This document shows positions 54,901-63,979 of a stretch of 64,000 nucleotides of DNA, one piece after another; positions within the stretch are counted from its first letter, which is position 1, and every line of letters starts with the position of its first letter. Under the pieces are notes generated by a model. The model had not been told where the DNA came from and made no database searches. It worked only from the letters and a program-made list of their open reading frames with translations. Location of the stretch: contig NZ_CP048422.1 in assembly GCF_010450875.1 (NCBI RefSeq), positions 1,829,001 to 1,893,000 on the forward strand, read 5' to 3'. The stretch is from Sphingomonas insulae. Its GTDB lineage: Bacteria; Pseudomonadota; Alphaproteobacteria; Sphingomonadales; Sphingomonadaceae. The position numbers were made by a program, and so were the translations under genes.

Positions 54901-54957
54901 GCGCGCCCCTCCACCAGCCTGCGGCTGGTTCCCCTCCCCGAGCATGGCTCGGGGAGG
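54901..54957. repeat. right imperfect terminal inverted repeat of the DUF559 cassette
   Basis: Reading inward from 54957: hairpin CCTCCCCGAG / CTCGGGGAGG (54933-54957), CCGCAGGC (complement of 54917-54924), GTGGAGG (complement of 54908-54914), then GCGCGC. It mirrors the left repeat. No clear target duplication is visible outside the two ends. Confidence 0.65.
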
Positions 54958-54974
54958 ATCTAGAAAGAAACGCC

Positions 54975-55439
54975 ATGCTTCCGCTCCTCCTCGCGCTGCA
55001 ATCCGCGGACCGGCTGCCGCCCGCCAACCCGCTGCCCTATGCCGACCCCGCCGCCGCGGCGGTGATGGCGCCGATCGACGCGCTGTTCCGCGGCCTCGCC
55101 GCGCGCGATCCCGCCGCGATCCTCGCGCAGGTCCGCCACGAAGGCGGCGCGACCGTCGCTACGGAGCAGCCGGACGGCACCCGCAGCGTCCGCCACATGA
55201 CTTGGCAGGACTTCACAGCCGGTGTGAAACCCGGCAGCGAACGTCTTGAGGAACGGCTGATCGATTCGGTGATCGAGGTCGATGGTGATATCGCGATGGT
55301 CTGGGGTCCCTATACCTTCACGATCAATGGCAAGCTCCACCATTGCGGCGTCGACCATTTCGACCTGATCCGCGAAGCCGGCGCGTGGAAGGTGCTGAAC
55401 GTCACCTGGTCGCAGCGCACCACCGGATGCCCGGCATGA
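54975..55439 (+). CDS. NTF2-like (DUF4440-type) protein
   Basis: This 154-residue protein resembles the SnoaL/NTF2 cone fold: an early helix pair (AAVMAPIDALFRGLAARDPAAILAQV), then strands EERLIDSVIEVDGDIAMVWGPYTFTINGKLHHCGVDHFDLIREAGAWKVLNVTWSQR (in outline). A short hydrophobic start could be a weak signal peptide. Such proteins may be small isomerases, hydratases or stress proteins, and no catalytic residues are certain. It sits between mccB and mccA, where many operons carry the 3-methylglutaconyl-CoA hydratase, but it is not homologous to that enzyme. Confidence 0.75.
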   Translation: MLPLLLALQSADRLPPANPLPYADPAAAAVMAPIDALFRGLAARDPAAILAQVRHEGGATVATEQPDGTRSVRHMTWQDFTAGVKPGSERLEERLIDSVIEVDGDIAMVWGPYTFTINGKLHHCGVDHFDLIREAGAWKVLNVTWSQRTTGCPA

Positions 55440-55611
55440 TCGCGCTGTCCTACACCCCCGCCGCCGGTGTAGACCGCCCGGGCATGACCGCGCGCGCCCT
55501 CTTCGTCGCCCGTTCGCCGATATCCGGCCCGGCCCCCCGCCGACCCCGTTTCCAGGCGGGACGTAGTGTCAACTTCGCCAACTTCCGCGCTCCCGCCGAT
55601 CGGAAACCGTC

Positions 55612-57456
55612 GTGATCGAATCGCTCCTCATCGCCAACCGGGGCGAGATCGCCTGCCGCATCATCCGCACCGCCCGCGCGCTCGGCGTGCGGACGGTCGC
55701 GGTCTATTCCGATGCCGATGCGACCGCGCTGCACGTCCGCGAGGCTGACGAGGCGGTGCACATCGGCGCCTCGCCGGTGCGCGACAGCTACCTCGTCGCC
55801 GACCGCATCATCGCGGCCGCGCTCGACACGGGCGCGGCCGCGATCCACCCCGGCTATGGTTTCCTCAGCGAAAATGCCGACTTCGCGCAGCAAGTGATTG
55901 ATAACGGGCTGATCTGGGTCGGTCCCAAACCCGCCAGCATTCGCGCGATGGGGCTGAAGGATGCCGCCAAGCAGCGCATGATCGCCGCTGGCGTGCCGGT
56001 CACCCCCGGCTATCTCGGCGACGACCAGGACCCAACCCGCCTCGCTGCCGAAGCGGCGCAGATCGGCTATCCGGTGCTGATCAAGGCGGTGGCCGGCGGT
56101 GGCGGCAAGGGCATGCGCCGGGTCGATGATGCCGCGGACTTCGCCGACGCGCTCGCCTCGTGCCAGCGAGAGGCGGCCGCGTCGTTCGGCGACGACAAGG
56201 TACTGATCGAAAAGTACATCCTGTCGCCCCGCCATATCGAAGTGCAGGTGTTCGGCGACACCCATGGCAATGTCGTCCACCTGTTCGAACGCGATTGTTC
56301 TCTCCAGCGCCGCCACCAGAAGGTGATCGAGGAAGCGCCCGCGCCCGGCATGGACGAGGCCACCCGCGCCGCGGTCTGCGCCGCCGCGGTAAAGGCGGCG
56401 CAGGCGGTCGATTACGTCGGCGCCGGCACGATCGAATTCATCGCCGACGCCAGCGACGGGCTGCGCGCCGACCGCATCTGGTTCATGGAGATGAACACCC
56501 GGCTCCAGGTCGAACATCCGGTGACAGAGATGATCACCGGGCAGGACCTCGTCGAATGGCAGCTGCGCGTTGCCAGCGGCGAAAAGCTGCCATGTTCGCA
56601 AGGGGATCTGGCGATCTCCGGCCATGCCATCGAAGCGCGCCTCTATGCCGAGGACCCGGCGCGGGGCTTCCTGCCCAGCATCGGCCGGCTCGACGCGTTC
56701 GATCTCGGCACGACGGCGCGGGTCGATACCGGGGTGGAACGCGGCGCGACGATCTCGCCCTTCTATGACCCGATGATCGCGAAGGTCATCGCCCATGGCG
56801 CGACCCGCGAAGAGGCCCGCGAGACGCTGGCCGACACGCTCGATGCGGCGATCGTCTGGCCGTTGCGCAGCAATGCGGGCTTTCTGGTCGAGGCGCTCGA
56901 TCACCCCGCCTTCGTCGCGGCGACGCTCGACACCGGCCTGATCGCGCGGGAAGGCGATGCGCTGATGCCGCCCGCGCTGCCCAGCGAAGAGGCGCTGGCC
57001 GATGCCGCCGCAGCGCTCGCCGGCGCGCGGCCGATCCCGGGCTTCCGCCTCAACGCCGCGCCGCGCACGGTGGCGAAGCTGCTGGTCGGCGGCGAGCCGG
57101 TCGAGGTCGATTTCGCCACCGCCGATGCGACCGGTGCGACGCCGCTCGATCGCCTGCTCGTCACCGAAGGCGGCCAGACGTGGGAGGTGACGCCCTTCCG
57201 CGCCACCGCCGCCGCCGCGGGCGGGGCGGGGGACGGCGCGATCCTGTCGCCGATGCCGGGCCGGGTCATCGCCGTCGACGTCGCGGCGGGCGACCGCGTG
57301 GCGAGGGGCCAGCGCCTCGTCACGCTGGAGGCGATGAAGATGGAACACAGCCTCACCGCGCCCTTCGACGGGTTGGTCGCCGAATTGAACGCGGTGGCGG
57401 ACGGGCAGGTGACCGAGGGCACGCTGCTCGTCCGCGTCATACAGGATGATGTCTGA
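55612..57456 (+). CDS. mccA: methylcrotonyl-CoA carboxylase alpha subunit (biotin carboxylase + BCCP)
   Basis: This 614-residue protein has a biotin carboxylase domain (MIESLLIANRGEIACRIIRTAR, ATP-grasp AVAGGGGKGMRRV, MEMNTRLQVEHPVTEMITG). A C-terminal biotinyl domain follows with ILSPMPGRVIAV and LEAMKMEH (biotin lysine near 576). With MccB it carboxylates 3-methylcrotonyl-CoA to 3-methylglutaconyl-CoA. Start GTG 55612 is used because the fold begins at once. Its TGA overlaps the next ATG by one base (TGATG), so it is coupled to the MaoC gene. Ordinary length; confidently assigned to the leucine pathway by context. Confidence 0.92.
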   Translation: MIESLLIANRGEIACRIIRTARALGVRTVAVYSDADATALHVREADEAVHIGASPVRDSYLVADRIIAAALDTGAAAIHPGYGFLSENADFAQQVIDNGLIWVGPKPASIRAMGLKDAAKQRMIAAGVPVTPGYLGDDQDPTRLAAEAAQIGYPVLIKAVAGGGGKGMRRVDDAADFADALASCQREAAASFGDDKVLIEKYILSPRHIEVQVFGDTHGNVVHLFERDCSLQRRHQKVIEEAPAPGMDEATRAAVCAAAVKAAQAVDYVGAGTIEFIADASDGLRADRIWFMEMNTRLQVEHPVTEMITGQDLVEWQLRVASGEKLPCSQGDLAISGHAIEARLYAEDPARGFLPSIGRLDAFDLGTTARVDTGVERGATISPFYDPMIAKVIAHGATREEARETLADTLDAAIVWPLRSNAGFLVEALDHPAFVAATLDTGLIAREGDALMPPALPSEEALADAAAALAGARPIPGFRLNAAPRTVAKLLVGGEPVEVDFATADATGATPLDRLLVTEGGQTWEVTPFRATAAAAGGAGDGAILSPMPGRVIAVDVAAGDRVARGQRLVTLEAMKMEHSLTAPFDGLVAELNAVADGQVTEGTLLVRVIQDDV

Positions 57457-57908
57457 TGGCGGGACGATTCTACGATCATTGGCAGGTCGGCGACCGGCTA
57501 AGCCACGACATCCGCCGCACCGTCACCGAAACCGACAATCTGCTGTTCTCGACGATGACCCACAATCCGCAGCCGCTGCATCTCGATGCGGAGGCGGCGC
57601 GGGCGTCGGAATTCGGACAGATCCTCGTCAACGGCACCTTCACCTTCGCGCTGATGGTCGGCCTGTCGGTCGCCGACACGACGCTCGGCACGCTGGTCGC
57701 CAATCTCGGCTACGACAAGCTGGTAATGCCGAAGCCGGTGTTCATCGGCGACACGCTGCGGGCCGAAAGCGAGGTGGTGGAGCTGCGCGACAGCAAATCG
57801 CGGCCCGATGCCGGACTGGTGACCTTCCGCCACCTGCTGCTCAACCAGCGCGGCGAAACGGTCTGCCAGTGCCTGCGCACCGCCCTCATCAAGCGATCGG
57901 AAGCATGA
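57456..57908 (+). CDS. MaoC-like hydratase
   Basis: This 150-residue hot-dog-fold protein has TETDNLLFSTMTHNPQPLHLDAE, matching the MaoC/R-specific hydratase motif (Asp...Asn-Pro...His). ILVNGTFTFALMVGLS and GDTLRAESEVVELRDSKSRPDAGLVTFRHL follow. It starts within the mccA stop codon. Members hydrate (2E)-enoyl-CoA or act on mesaconyl-type CoA esters. No crotonase-type methylglutaconyl-CoA hydratase is visible in this operon, so this gene may supply a hydration step; that is inference. Confidence 0.85.
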   Translation: MAGRFYDHWQVGDRLSHDIRRTVTETDNLLFSTMTHNPQPLHLDAEAARASEFGQILVNGTFTFALMVGLSVADTTLGTLVANLGYDKLVMPKPVFIGDTLRAESEVVELRDSKSRPDAGLVTFRHLLLNQRGETVCQCLRTALIKRSEA

Positions 57909-57990
57909 CGACAGGCGCCGTTCATCGCCGCACGTCCATAATGGCTATCGCCGGTTGATTTCGGGCGGCACCTCTCGGACAAGGGCGTTC

Positions 57991-58656
57991 ATGGACACTT
58001 CCGGTGCGGCGATGACGACGACCATCCAGCGGCGCGCCGGACGCCCGCGGCGCGAAGAGGCGCGTGCGATCGAAACGTTGATCCTCGATCGCACCATCGA
58101 TGCCTTGCGCGACGCCCGCTACGCCACGCTGTCGATCGATGCGCTGGCGCAGGACATCGGCGTCACCAAACAGACGATCTATCGCCGTTTTCCCAGCAAG
58201 GACGCGCTGATCGATGCCGCCATCCAGCACCGGATGGACGAACTCTACGCCTTCGCCCGCGATGCCGCCGACAGCACGAACGAACCGATCGCGGCGCTGC
58301 GCACCTTCACGCGGCACATGTTCCGGTTGCTACTCAAGCCAGAGAACATCGGCCTGTCGATCTTCATCAACCATGCCTCGCTGACCGACGCCGGCTTCGC
58401 CATGCGCCAGCGGCACTGGCACGGCATGCTGATGGCGCCGATCATCTGCGCGGTGGCGACGGCTCAGAAACGCGGGCTGCTCGCCGCCGGCGACCCGTCG
58501 TGCATGGCGCACATGCTGTTCGATCTCATGTACGGCCCCGTGAACCGCGCGCGCATCGCCCCCGATTCGCTCACCGCGCTCGACGGACTGTGCGAGGACG
58601 GGGCGTTCGACCATCGCTTCGGCGCCTTCCTGACCCTCTATGGGGTGCGCGCTTGA
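57991..58656 (+). CDS. TetR-family regulator
   Basis: This 221-residue protein has the TetR helix-turn-helix: RAIETLILDRTIDALRDARYATLSIDALAQDIGVTKQTIYRRFPSKDALIDAAI (in outline). The ligand domain is less conserved and carries an unremarkable helix bundle (RHMFRLLLKPENIGLSIFINHAS). Start 57991 follows AAGGG; 58012 is possible. It lies 82 bases after the MaoC gene on the same strand and may regulate the leucine operon or the downstream region. No obvious operator was seen. Confidence 0.85.
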   Translation: MDTSGAAMTTTIQRRAGRPRREEARAIETLILDRTIDALRDARYATLSIDALAQDIGVTKQTIYRRFPSKDALIDAAIQHRMDELYAFARDAADSTNEPIAALRTFTRHMFRLLLKPENIGLSIFINHASLTDAGFAMRQRHWHGMLMAPIICAVATAQKRGLLAAGDPSCMAHMLFDLMYGPVNRARIAPDSLTALDGLCEDGAFDHRFGAFLTLYGVRA

Positions 58657-58683
58657 CGGTTTGCTGCACCGCAAAATAAAAAA

Positions 58684-58708
58684 GGAACCGTTCGGTTCGA
58701 TAACCGTT
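58684..58708 (+). promoter_or_regulatory. EcfG-type general-stress promoter
   Basis: GGAAC (58684-58688), 16 bases, CGTT (58705-58708): an exact match to the GGAAC-N16/17-CGTT element recognised by alphaproteobacterial EcfG sigma factors. It lies 75 bases upstream of the ECF sigma gene and 27 bases after the TetR stop. Confidence 0.75.
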
Positions 58709-58783
58709 CTGCTCGCTCGTCGAGCGGTGGGGAACGGGCCAGGGTGGTCGCCGTCATGCCGTCTCCCCGATCGGACGTGACCC

Positions 58784-59395
58784 ATGACTTCCGCCGCCTT
58801 GCCGCATGACGTCCTCTCCGAACGCGGCTTCGTCGCCGCGGTGGATGCGGTGCTGCCGGCGCTGCGGCGCTACGCCCGGCACCTCAGCCGCGACCAGGGC
58901 GAGGGCGACGATCTGGTGCAGGAAACGATGACCCGGGCCTGGGCGGCGCGCTCCCGCTTCCAGCCCGGTACTAATTTCCGTGCCTGGCTGTTCCGCATTC
59001 TGCGCAACCTGTTCCTCAGCGATCGCCGGCGCGGCGGTCGCAGCGTGTCGTGGAACCCGGATATCGACGACGACCGGTTGGTCGTCCCCGCCGACCAGGA
59101 ATCGGGCGTCATGCTCGCCGACCTCGATGTCGCGCTCGGCAGCATCACGCCGGGTCAGGCAGAGGCGCTGGTGCTCGTCGCGCAGGAGGGGCTGTCGTAC
59201 GAAGAGGCGGCGGAGCGGCTCGGCGTCTCGCTCGGCACGGTGCGTAGCAGGGTGTTCCGCGCACGCGCGGCGGTGGTGGAACTGCTCGCCGGCGTCGTCG
59301 CCGCCGTGCCGGTGGCACAGCCGCAATTGCAGCCGGCCGGTCCGACGCAACGCTATCGCGACTGGAAGAATGCGGGCAGCCGGATGATCGGCTGA
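58784..59395 (+). CDS. ECF RNA polymerase sigma factor (EcfG-like)
   Basis: This 203-residue protein has region 2 (LRRYARHLSRDQGEGDDLVQETMTRAWAARSRFQPGTNFRAWLFRILRNLFLSDRRR, in outline) and region 4 (SITPGQAEALVLVAQEGLSYEEAAERLGVSLGTVRSRVFRAR). The QPGTNFRAWLF.ILRN block is typical of the EcfG/RpoE stress sigma group of alphaproteobacteria. The phyR-nepR partners are not adjacent, so it may be a paralogue. The perfect GGAAC-N16-CGTT promoter directly upstream suggests autoregulation or control by the main EcfG. Confidence 0.85.
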   Translation: MTSAALPHDVLSERGFVAAVDAVLPALRRYARHLSRDQGEGDDLVQETMTRAWAARSRFQPGTNFRAWLFRILRNLFLSDRRRGGRSVSWNPDIDDDRLVVPADQESGVMLADLDVALGSITPGQAEALVLVAQEGLSYEEAAERLGVSLGTVRSRVFRARAAVVELLAGVVAAVPVAQPQLQPAGPTQRYRDWKNAGSRMIG

Positions 59396-59403
59396 CCCCG
59401 GAT

Positions 59404-61788
59404 TCAGCTTGGCGCGTGGGCTGGCGATGGCAGCGGCACCAGCTCCAGCCGCTGCGGCACCGTCCCCAGCTCCACGCCTTCGGCCCGCATGCGGCGCAAC
59501 AGGTCGAGCAGCACGTTGCTCCGCGCCTCGCCGGTACTGCGCGGGCTGGCCACGTGACCGAAGCAGTTGAACAGGATGCGACCGTCGGCGATCCCGTCGA
59601 CCAGCGCCACCGGCGCCGGTGCGTCGAGGATCGACGGCTCGTTGGCGAACGTCTCCAGCACCAGCGCCCGCACCCGATCCGCATCCGTCGCGATCGGTAC
59701 CGAAAACTGCAGCTGGATCCGTCCCAGCGGTCCCGCCAGCGTCTTGTTGAGCACCGACTTGGTGATGAGTTCCGAATTGGGGACGATCAACGTGGAATGG
59801 TCGGCAAGCTCGATCTCGGTCGATCGCACGCTGATCCGCTTGACGTCGCCCTCATCGGTCCCGACGCGGATCAGGTCGCCGATCTTGATCGGCCGCTCGG
59901 CGAGCAGGATCAGGCCGGAGACGAAGTTGGACGTGATCGCCTGCAAACCGAACCCGATGCCGACCGACAGCGCGGACAGCAGCAACGCGATCCGCTCCAT
60001 CCCGATGCCGAGCGACGCCAGCGCCCACACGACGGCCAGTGCGATCGCCAGATAGCGCGCCACCAGCCGGATCGAATTGCGCACCGACCCGTCCAGGCCG
60101 GTGCTCGGCAGGTAACGCTGGTCCAGCCATCCGGTGAACTGGCGCACCAGGAACAGCCCCAGCGCCAGCACCGCGACGAAGCGCAGGATCGTACCGGGCG
60201 AGATCGACACGCCGCCGACCTCGACCCCGCGCGCCAGCCCGGCGACGCGGTCCAGGAACGATCCGAAACCCGCGCCGAACGGATAGAGTAACAGGCCGAG
60301 CGCGATGACGATGATCGCCAGCCGGAGCACGGCCGACAGCAGCACGCCGAACTGGTCGATCGCGCTGGCGCCGACGCCCATGCCATGGCGCAGCGTCTGC
60401 CCGATCCGGCTGTCGCGCTGGAACAGGCTGGTCGCGACGTCGTCGATCACCACCATTAACAGATAGGTGCAGACTGCCAGCAACGTCGCCCAGACGACGA
60501 ACTGCGCGACGGTGATCGCCAGCCCGACATAACCGATCAGCAGCGACAGGCCGGCACCCGCGACGATCAGCCAGAGCGTCAGCGTGACGGCGCCCACGCC
60601 CGCACTCGTCGCCGCTTCCTTCTCGCTCTCGCCATCCGCGGCTTCGCCGGCGCGCAGCCGGCCGACGATCACCAGGGTGCCACCGATCAGGATCAGGTGG
60701 ACGATGACCTCCACCACTTCCATCGCCAGCAGGGCGGTGGGGCTGGCGCCGATCGCGCTGTTGAAAGCGCCCAGCAGGATGACGACGAACGTTAATGCAC
60801 CGAACGCCCAGCCGACCGGACGAAGGGCGGTGGCCGCCGCATCGGACAGCGAAACGACACGCCACGACGGCTGGCTCGCCATCAGGAACGCTGCACCGAC
60901 CGATGCGGTAAAGCCGGAAAAGCCTGCCGCGGCGACGAATGCGTCCGCCAGCCCGCTCCATGACGGCGCCAGCAGCGCCGACCAGCGCAGCCCCTGTACG
61001 AACAGGAATGCGGCTGCGGTCGGCATCGCCGTGCCGACCAGGACGCGCCACAGTGCGTTGGCCGATCGTCGGACGCGATGGCCGGGCGCATCGACGATCA
61101 GATAGCGTTGCCCCATCCGGCGCAGCAGCTGGCGCACCGGCAGCAACAATGCGACTGCAAGCAACGTCCCCAGCAATGCGCCCCACGGCAATCCGCCGCG
61201 AAGGCCGATCTCGACCTGCGTCCATTCGCGACCCACGAACGTACTGATCCGCCGCGCATCGCGGGGGAAGGCGGCGAACAGATCGCTCCAGAATCGGGGG
61301 GCGAGCGGCGATGCGGCGCGCACGGCGATGCGCTCGCCGATCTCGGCCGCGTCGGTCTGGTCGATCTCTGCGACCAGCTGACCGGCCTCGACCGTCATCA
61401 GCTGGCCCCGCTTGACCTTCGAATCGAGCGAGTTGCGTGCCTGTGCCAGCGATCGCCGCTCGTTGCGGATGTCCGCTGCCTCCACCACGCCGGCTACGGA
61501 CGGACCCAGCCCGGCGATGCGGGCATCGATCAGCGCCAATTGCCCACGCAACTGGTCCGCCGCCTCGCGTGCGTCGCTCTGTGCGGTCAGCGCCGCGTCG
61601 CGCAACTTGGCGCGACTGTCACGGTCGGTGCGCGTGTCCAGCGCCCGATCGACGCCGTTCAGCGCCGTTTCCGCAGTGGTCAACTGCGCGGTCGCGACGT
61701 CGATCGGGGACGGCTGCGCCATCACAGGCGGCGAGAGCGCGACCAGCAACAGGATCAGGACCCGTGTGATCGCCGCCGCCAACCGCAT
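59404..61788 (-). CDS. DUF3772/MscS mechanosensitive channel family protein
   Basis: About 794 residues from ATG 61788, with signal peptide (MRLAAAITRVLILLLVALSPPVMA), a periplasmic coiled DUF3772 region (residues about 30-190, Asp/Ala/Arg-rich helices) and about ten membrane helices. The C-terminal MscS core follows: VWALASLGIGMERIALLLSALSVGIGFGLQ (pore helix), SNFVSGLILLAERPIKIGDLI and the beta domain with VPNSELITKSVLN. This is the large KefA/MscM-like class, which opens under hypo-osmotic stress. It is convergent with the ECF sigma gene with 8 bases between them, so no shared transcript is implied. Confidence 0.87.
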   Translation of the reverse strand: MRLAAAITRVLILLLVALSPPVMAQPSPIDVATAQLTTAETALNGVDRALDTRTDRDSRAKLRDAALTAQSDAREAADQLRGQLALIDARIAGLGPSVAGVVEAADIRNERRSLAQARNSLDSKVKRGQLMTVEAGQLVAEIDQTDAAEIGERIAVRAASPLAPRFWSDLFAAFPRDARRISTFVGREWTQVEIGLRGGLPWGALLGTLLAVALLLPVRQLLRRMGQRYLIVDAPGHRVRRSANALWRVLVGTAMPTAAAFLFVQGLRWSALLAPSWSGLADAFVAAAGFSGFTASVGAAFLMASQPSWRVVSLSDAAATALRPVGWAFGALTFVVILLGAFNSAIGASPTALLAMEVVEVIVHLILIGGTLVIVGRLRAGEAADGESEKEAATSAGVGAVTLTLWLIVAGAGLSLLIGYVGLAITVAQFVVWATLLAVCTYLLMVVIDDVATSLFQRDSRIGQTLRHGMGVGASAIDQFGVLLSAVLRLAIIVIALGLLLYPFGAGFGSFLDRVAGLARGVEVGGVSISPGTILRFVAVLALGLFLVRQFTGWLDQRYLPSTGLDGSVRNSIRLVARYLAIALAVVWALASLGIGMERIALLLSALSVGIGFGLQAITSNFVSGLILLAERPIKIGDLIRVGTDEGDVKRISVRSTEIELADHSTLIVPNSELITKSVLNKTLAGPLGRIQLQFSVPIATDADRVRALVLETFANEPSILDAPAPVALVDGIADGRILFNCFGHVASPRSTGEARSNVLLDLLRRMRAEGVELGTVPQRLELVPLPSPAHAPS

Positions 61789-61881
61789 GTTCACGCCCGA
61801 CTTCTCCGCTACGCTGTGCACCGGTCTAGCGCCTTGGTCGAAGATGCGGCGAATGTCACGGTCGGGGGCGCAAGGCCAGTC

Positions 61882-62682
61882 TTACCGCCAGCCGGCATCC
61901 ATCCAGTAATTGTGCGCGGTGCACATGCGCGCATCATCGGATGCGAGGAACAGAACGAGCGCGGCGATGTCGGCGGGCTCGATCCGCCCGTCCAGGCATT
62001 GCGCCGCGACGATCTCCGCCTCGCCCTCGGGCGTGTACCATTTTTCCTGCCGCGGGGTCTTCACGTTGCCGGGGATGACGGCGTTGACGCGGATGTTGTC
62101 GCGGCCCAGGTCGCGCGCCAGGCTACGGGTCAATCCCTCGATCGCCGCCTTGGCGGTCTGGTACAGGATCAGGTCTTCCAGCCCCAGATGCCAGCTGATC
62201 GACCCGAAATTGACGATCGATCCACCGCCCGATTCCCGCATTTTCGGAATCACCGCCTTCGCCGCAAAGAATTGGTGCCGCAAATTAACGTTCATCCGCT
62301 CATCCCAATAGGTTGGCGTGACGTCAGCGATCGCGTGGCGGTCGTCGTTGGCGGCGTTGTTCACGAGAACGTCGACGCCGCCCAGTGCCTCCAGCAGATC
62401 GGCGAAGACGGTGGCCAGCGCGGTCAGATCGATGAGGTCGAGGCGGCGGAATATCGGCACATGGTCCGCATCCGCCAGATGCGCGACCAGCGCCATGCTA
62501 TCCGCTTCGGCGACATCGACGAACGCAACCCTGGCGCCTTGCCTGGCAAATGCCTCGACCAACCCTGCGCCTATGCCGGATCCGCCGCCGGTGACGATCA
62601 CCCGCTTGCCACGCAATGACGGGTATTGCGCACGGCGATCGTGCTCGCCGACAGTCGTATCGTTCACGTTCGTATCCCTCAT
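61882..62682 (-). CDS. xylB: NAD-dependent D-xylose 1-dehydrogenase (Caulobacter XylB type)
   Basis: This 266-residue SDR has YPSLRGKRVIVTGGGSGIGAGL, VNNAANDDRHAIADVTPTYWDERMNVNLRHQFF, NFGSISWHLGLEDLILYQTAKA (catalytic Ser, Tyr, Lys) and VIPGNVKTPRQEKWYTPEGEAEIV. These stretches closely follow Caulobacter xylose dehydrogenase as I remember it. It oxidises D-xylose to xylonolactone in the non-phosphorylating (Weimberg) route. Its start overlaps the end of the xylX-type gene by 4 bases. In Caulobacter this gene is called xylB, not to be confused with xylulokinase. An arabinose dehydrogenase is the main alternative. Confidence 0.85.
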   Translation of the reverse strand: MRDTNVNDTTVGEHDRRAQYPSLRGKRVIVTGGGSGIGAGLVEAFARQGARVAFVDVAEADSMALVAHLADADHVPIFRRLDLIDLTALATVFADLLEALGGVDVLVNNAANDDRHAIADVTPTYWDERMNVNLRHQFFAAKAVIPKMRESGGGSIVNFGSISWHLGLEDLILYQTAKAAIEGLTRSLARDLGRDNIRVNAVIPGNVKTPRQEKWYTPEGEAEIVAAQCLDGRIEPADIAALVLFLASDDARMCTAHNYWMDAGWR

Positions 62683-63821
62683 GCCGACAGCAGTCTGCGT
62701 GCCGCCAGATTGCCGAACAGTGCAGATAGTCCGAACGTCCAGGGCGGTGCCGCCTTCGACGTGGTGACGGTGTTGACCAGCCGCCCCAGCTTGGGCGTCG
62801 TGATCGCAACGGTATCGCCGACCTTATGCGTAAAGCCTTGTCCGACCTGGTCCCGATCCTGTGTCGGGGCGAACAAGGTACCGAGAAACAGCACTAGACC
62901 ATCCGGGTACTGATGTTCGCTCAACGCCTGTCGCACCAGGTCCTCGGGGTCGCGGCTGATCTGATCCATCGCACTTGCACCATCGAGCGTGTAGCCGTCG
63001 GCACCGTCGATCCGCAGTGTGATCTCCGCCTGCCGAACGTCGTCCATCGTAAAGGTTTCATCGAACAGCCGGACGAAGGCGCCCAGGGAACAGGAAGCGT
63101 TGTTATCCTTCGCCTTGCCAAGCAGCAGCGCCGATCGACCTTCGAAGTCACGCAGGTTGACGTCATTGCCGAGCGTCGCCCCGACGACCCGGCCATCGGG
63201 ACTGACCAGCAACACGATCTCCGGCTCCGGATTGTTCCAGGTCGAATCGGAACGGATGCCGACATCAGCACCCCAGCCCACCGTTGCCAGCACGGGGGCC
63301 TTGGTGAAGATCTCGGCATCCGGGCCGATCGCGACTTCCAGATATTGCGACCACAGACCCTCGTCGATCAGCGCCTGCTTCAGGACCATCGCCTCGTCGG
63401 AGCCCGGCCGGACAGCGCGCATGCTACCGCCGATCCGTTCTTCCACCCGCGTTCGGACGTCTGCCGCCGCACCAGCATCGCCCCGTGCGCGTTCTTCGAT
63501 GACTCGCTCCATCGCCGATACCGCGAACGTAACGCCCGCTGCCTTGACGCACTGCAGATCGATGGGGCTCAGCAAGCGCGTGTTGCCGTCCACAGACAAT
63601 CCGATCGCATCCAACGCGCCAATCGCGTCACCCTGCGCAGGATCGAAAGCATTGCGTGACACCAAATGCGCTGTCGTCGGTGCGACCCTGCTCATGTCGT
63701 GGACAATTCCGCCGACAATCAAGACGGGGCAGGGACCGTTCCCGCGATCGATGCGACCGATCCAGCGACCGGTGCGCCAGTCTTCGCCGACTGCATCGGC
63801 GGCGTTGAAAGGGGGCGGCAT
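62679..63821 (-). CDS. xylX: 2-keto-3-deoxy-pentonate dehydratase (XylX type, FAH family)
   Basis: About 380 residues from ATG 63821 (GGAGAG ahead). The fumarylacetoacetate-hydrolase-family core is EIFTKAPVLATVGWGADVGIRSDSTWNNPEPEIVLLV (metal-binding Glu cluster), GATLGNDVNLRDFEGRSALLLGKAKDNNASC and GLVLFLGTLFAP. The Caulobacter XylX enzyme dehydrates 2-keto-3-deoxy-D-xylonate to 2-oxoglutarate semialdehyde. Pairing with a xylose dehydrogenase in one transcript (ATGA overlap) supports this. The product is the same intermediate as from KdgD, so both routes share a downstream dehydrogenase. Confidence 0.85.
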   Translation of the reverse strand: MPPPFNAADAVGEDWRTGRWIGRIDRGNGPCPVLIVGGIVHDMSRVAPTTAHLVSRNAFDPAQGDAIGALDAIGLSVDGNTRLLSPIDLQCVKAAGVTFAVSAMERVIEERARGDAGAAADVRTRVEERIGGSMRAVRPGSDEAMVLKQALIDEGLWSQYLEVAIGPDAEIFTKAPVLATVGWGADVGIRSDSTWNNPEPEIVLLVSPDGRVVGATLGNDVNLRDFEGRSALLLGKAKDNNASCSLGAFVRLFDETFTMDDVRQAEITLRIDGADGYTLDGASAMDQISRDPEDLVRQALSEHQYPDGLVLFLGTLFAPTQDRDQVGQGFTHKVGDTVAITTPKLGRLVNTVTTSKAAPPWTFGLSALFGNLAARRLLSA

Positions 63822-63979
63822 GATCGATCTCTCCATGGCAGGCACGCTAGTTGCCAGGGTATAAATGCGTTCCGAGGGACGGCGACGGGACGCTGATGTC
63901 TTGGAATGAGTCAGCTTGGACCGCTATGCTGTTGTTGCGCTTTCATACCTTTGGGCATCAACGTTCCGCACGACATCCC

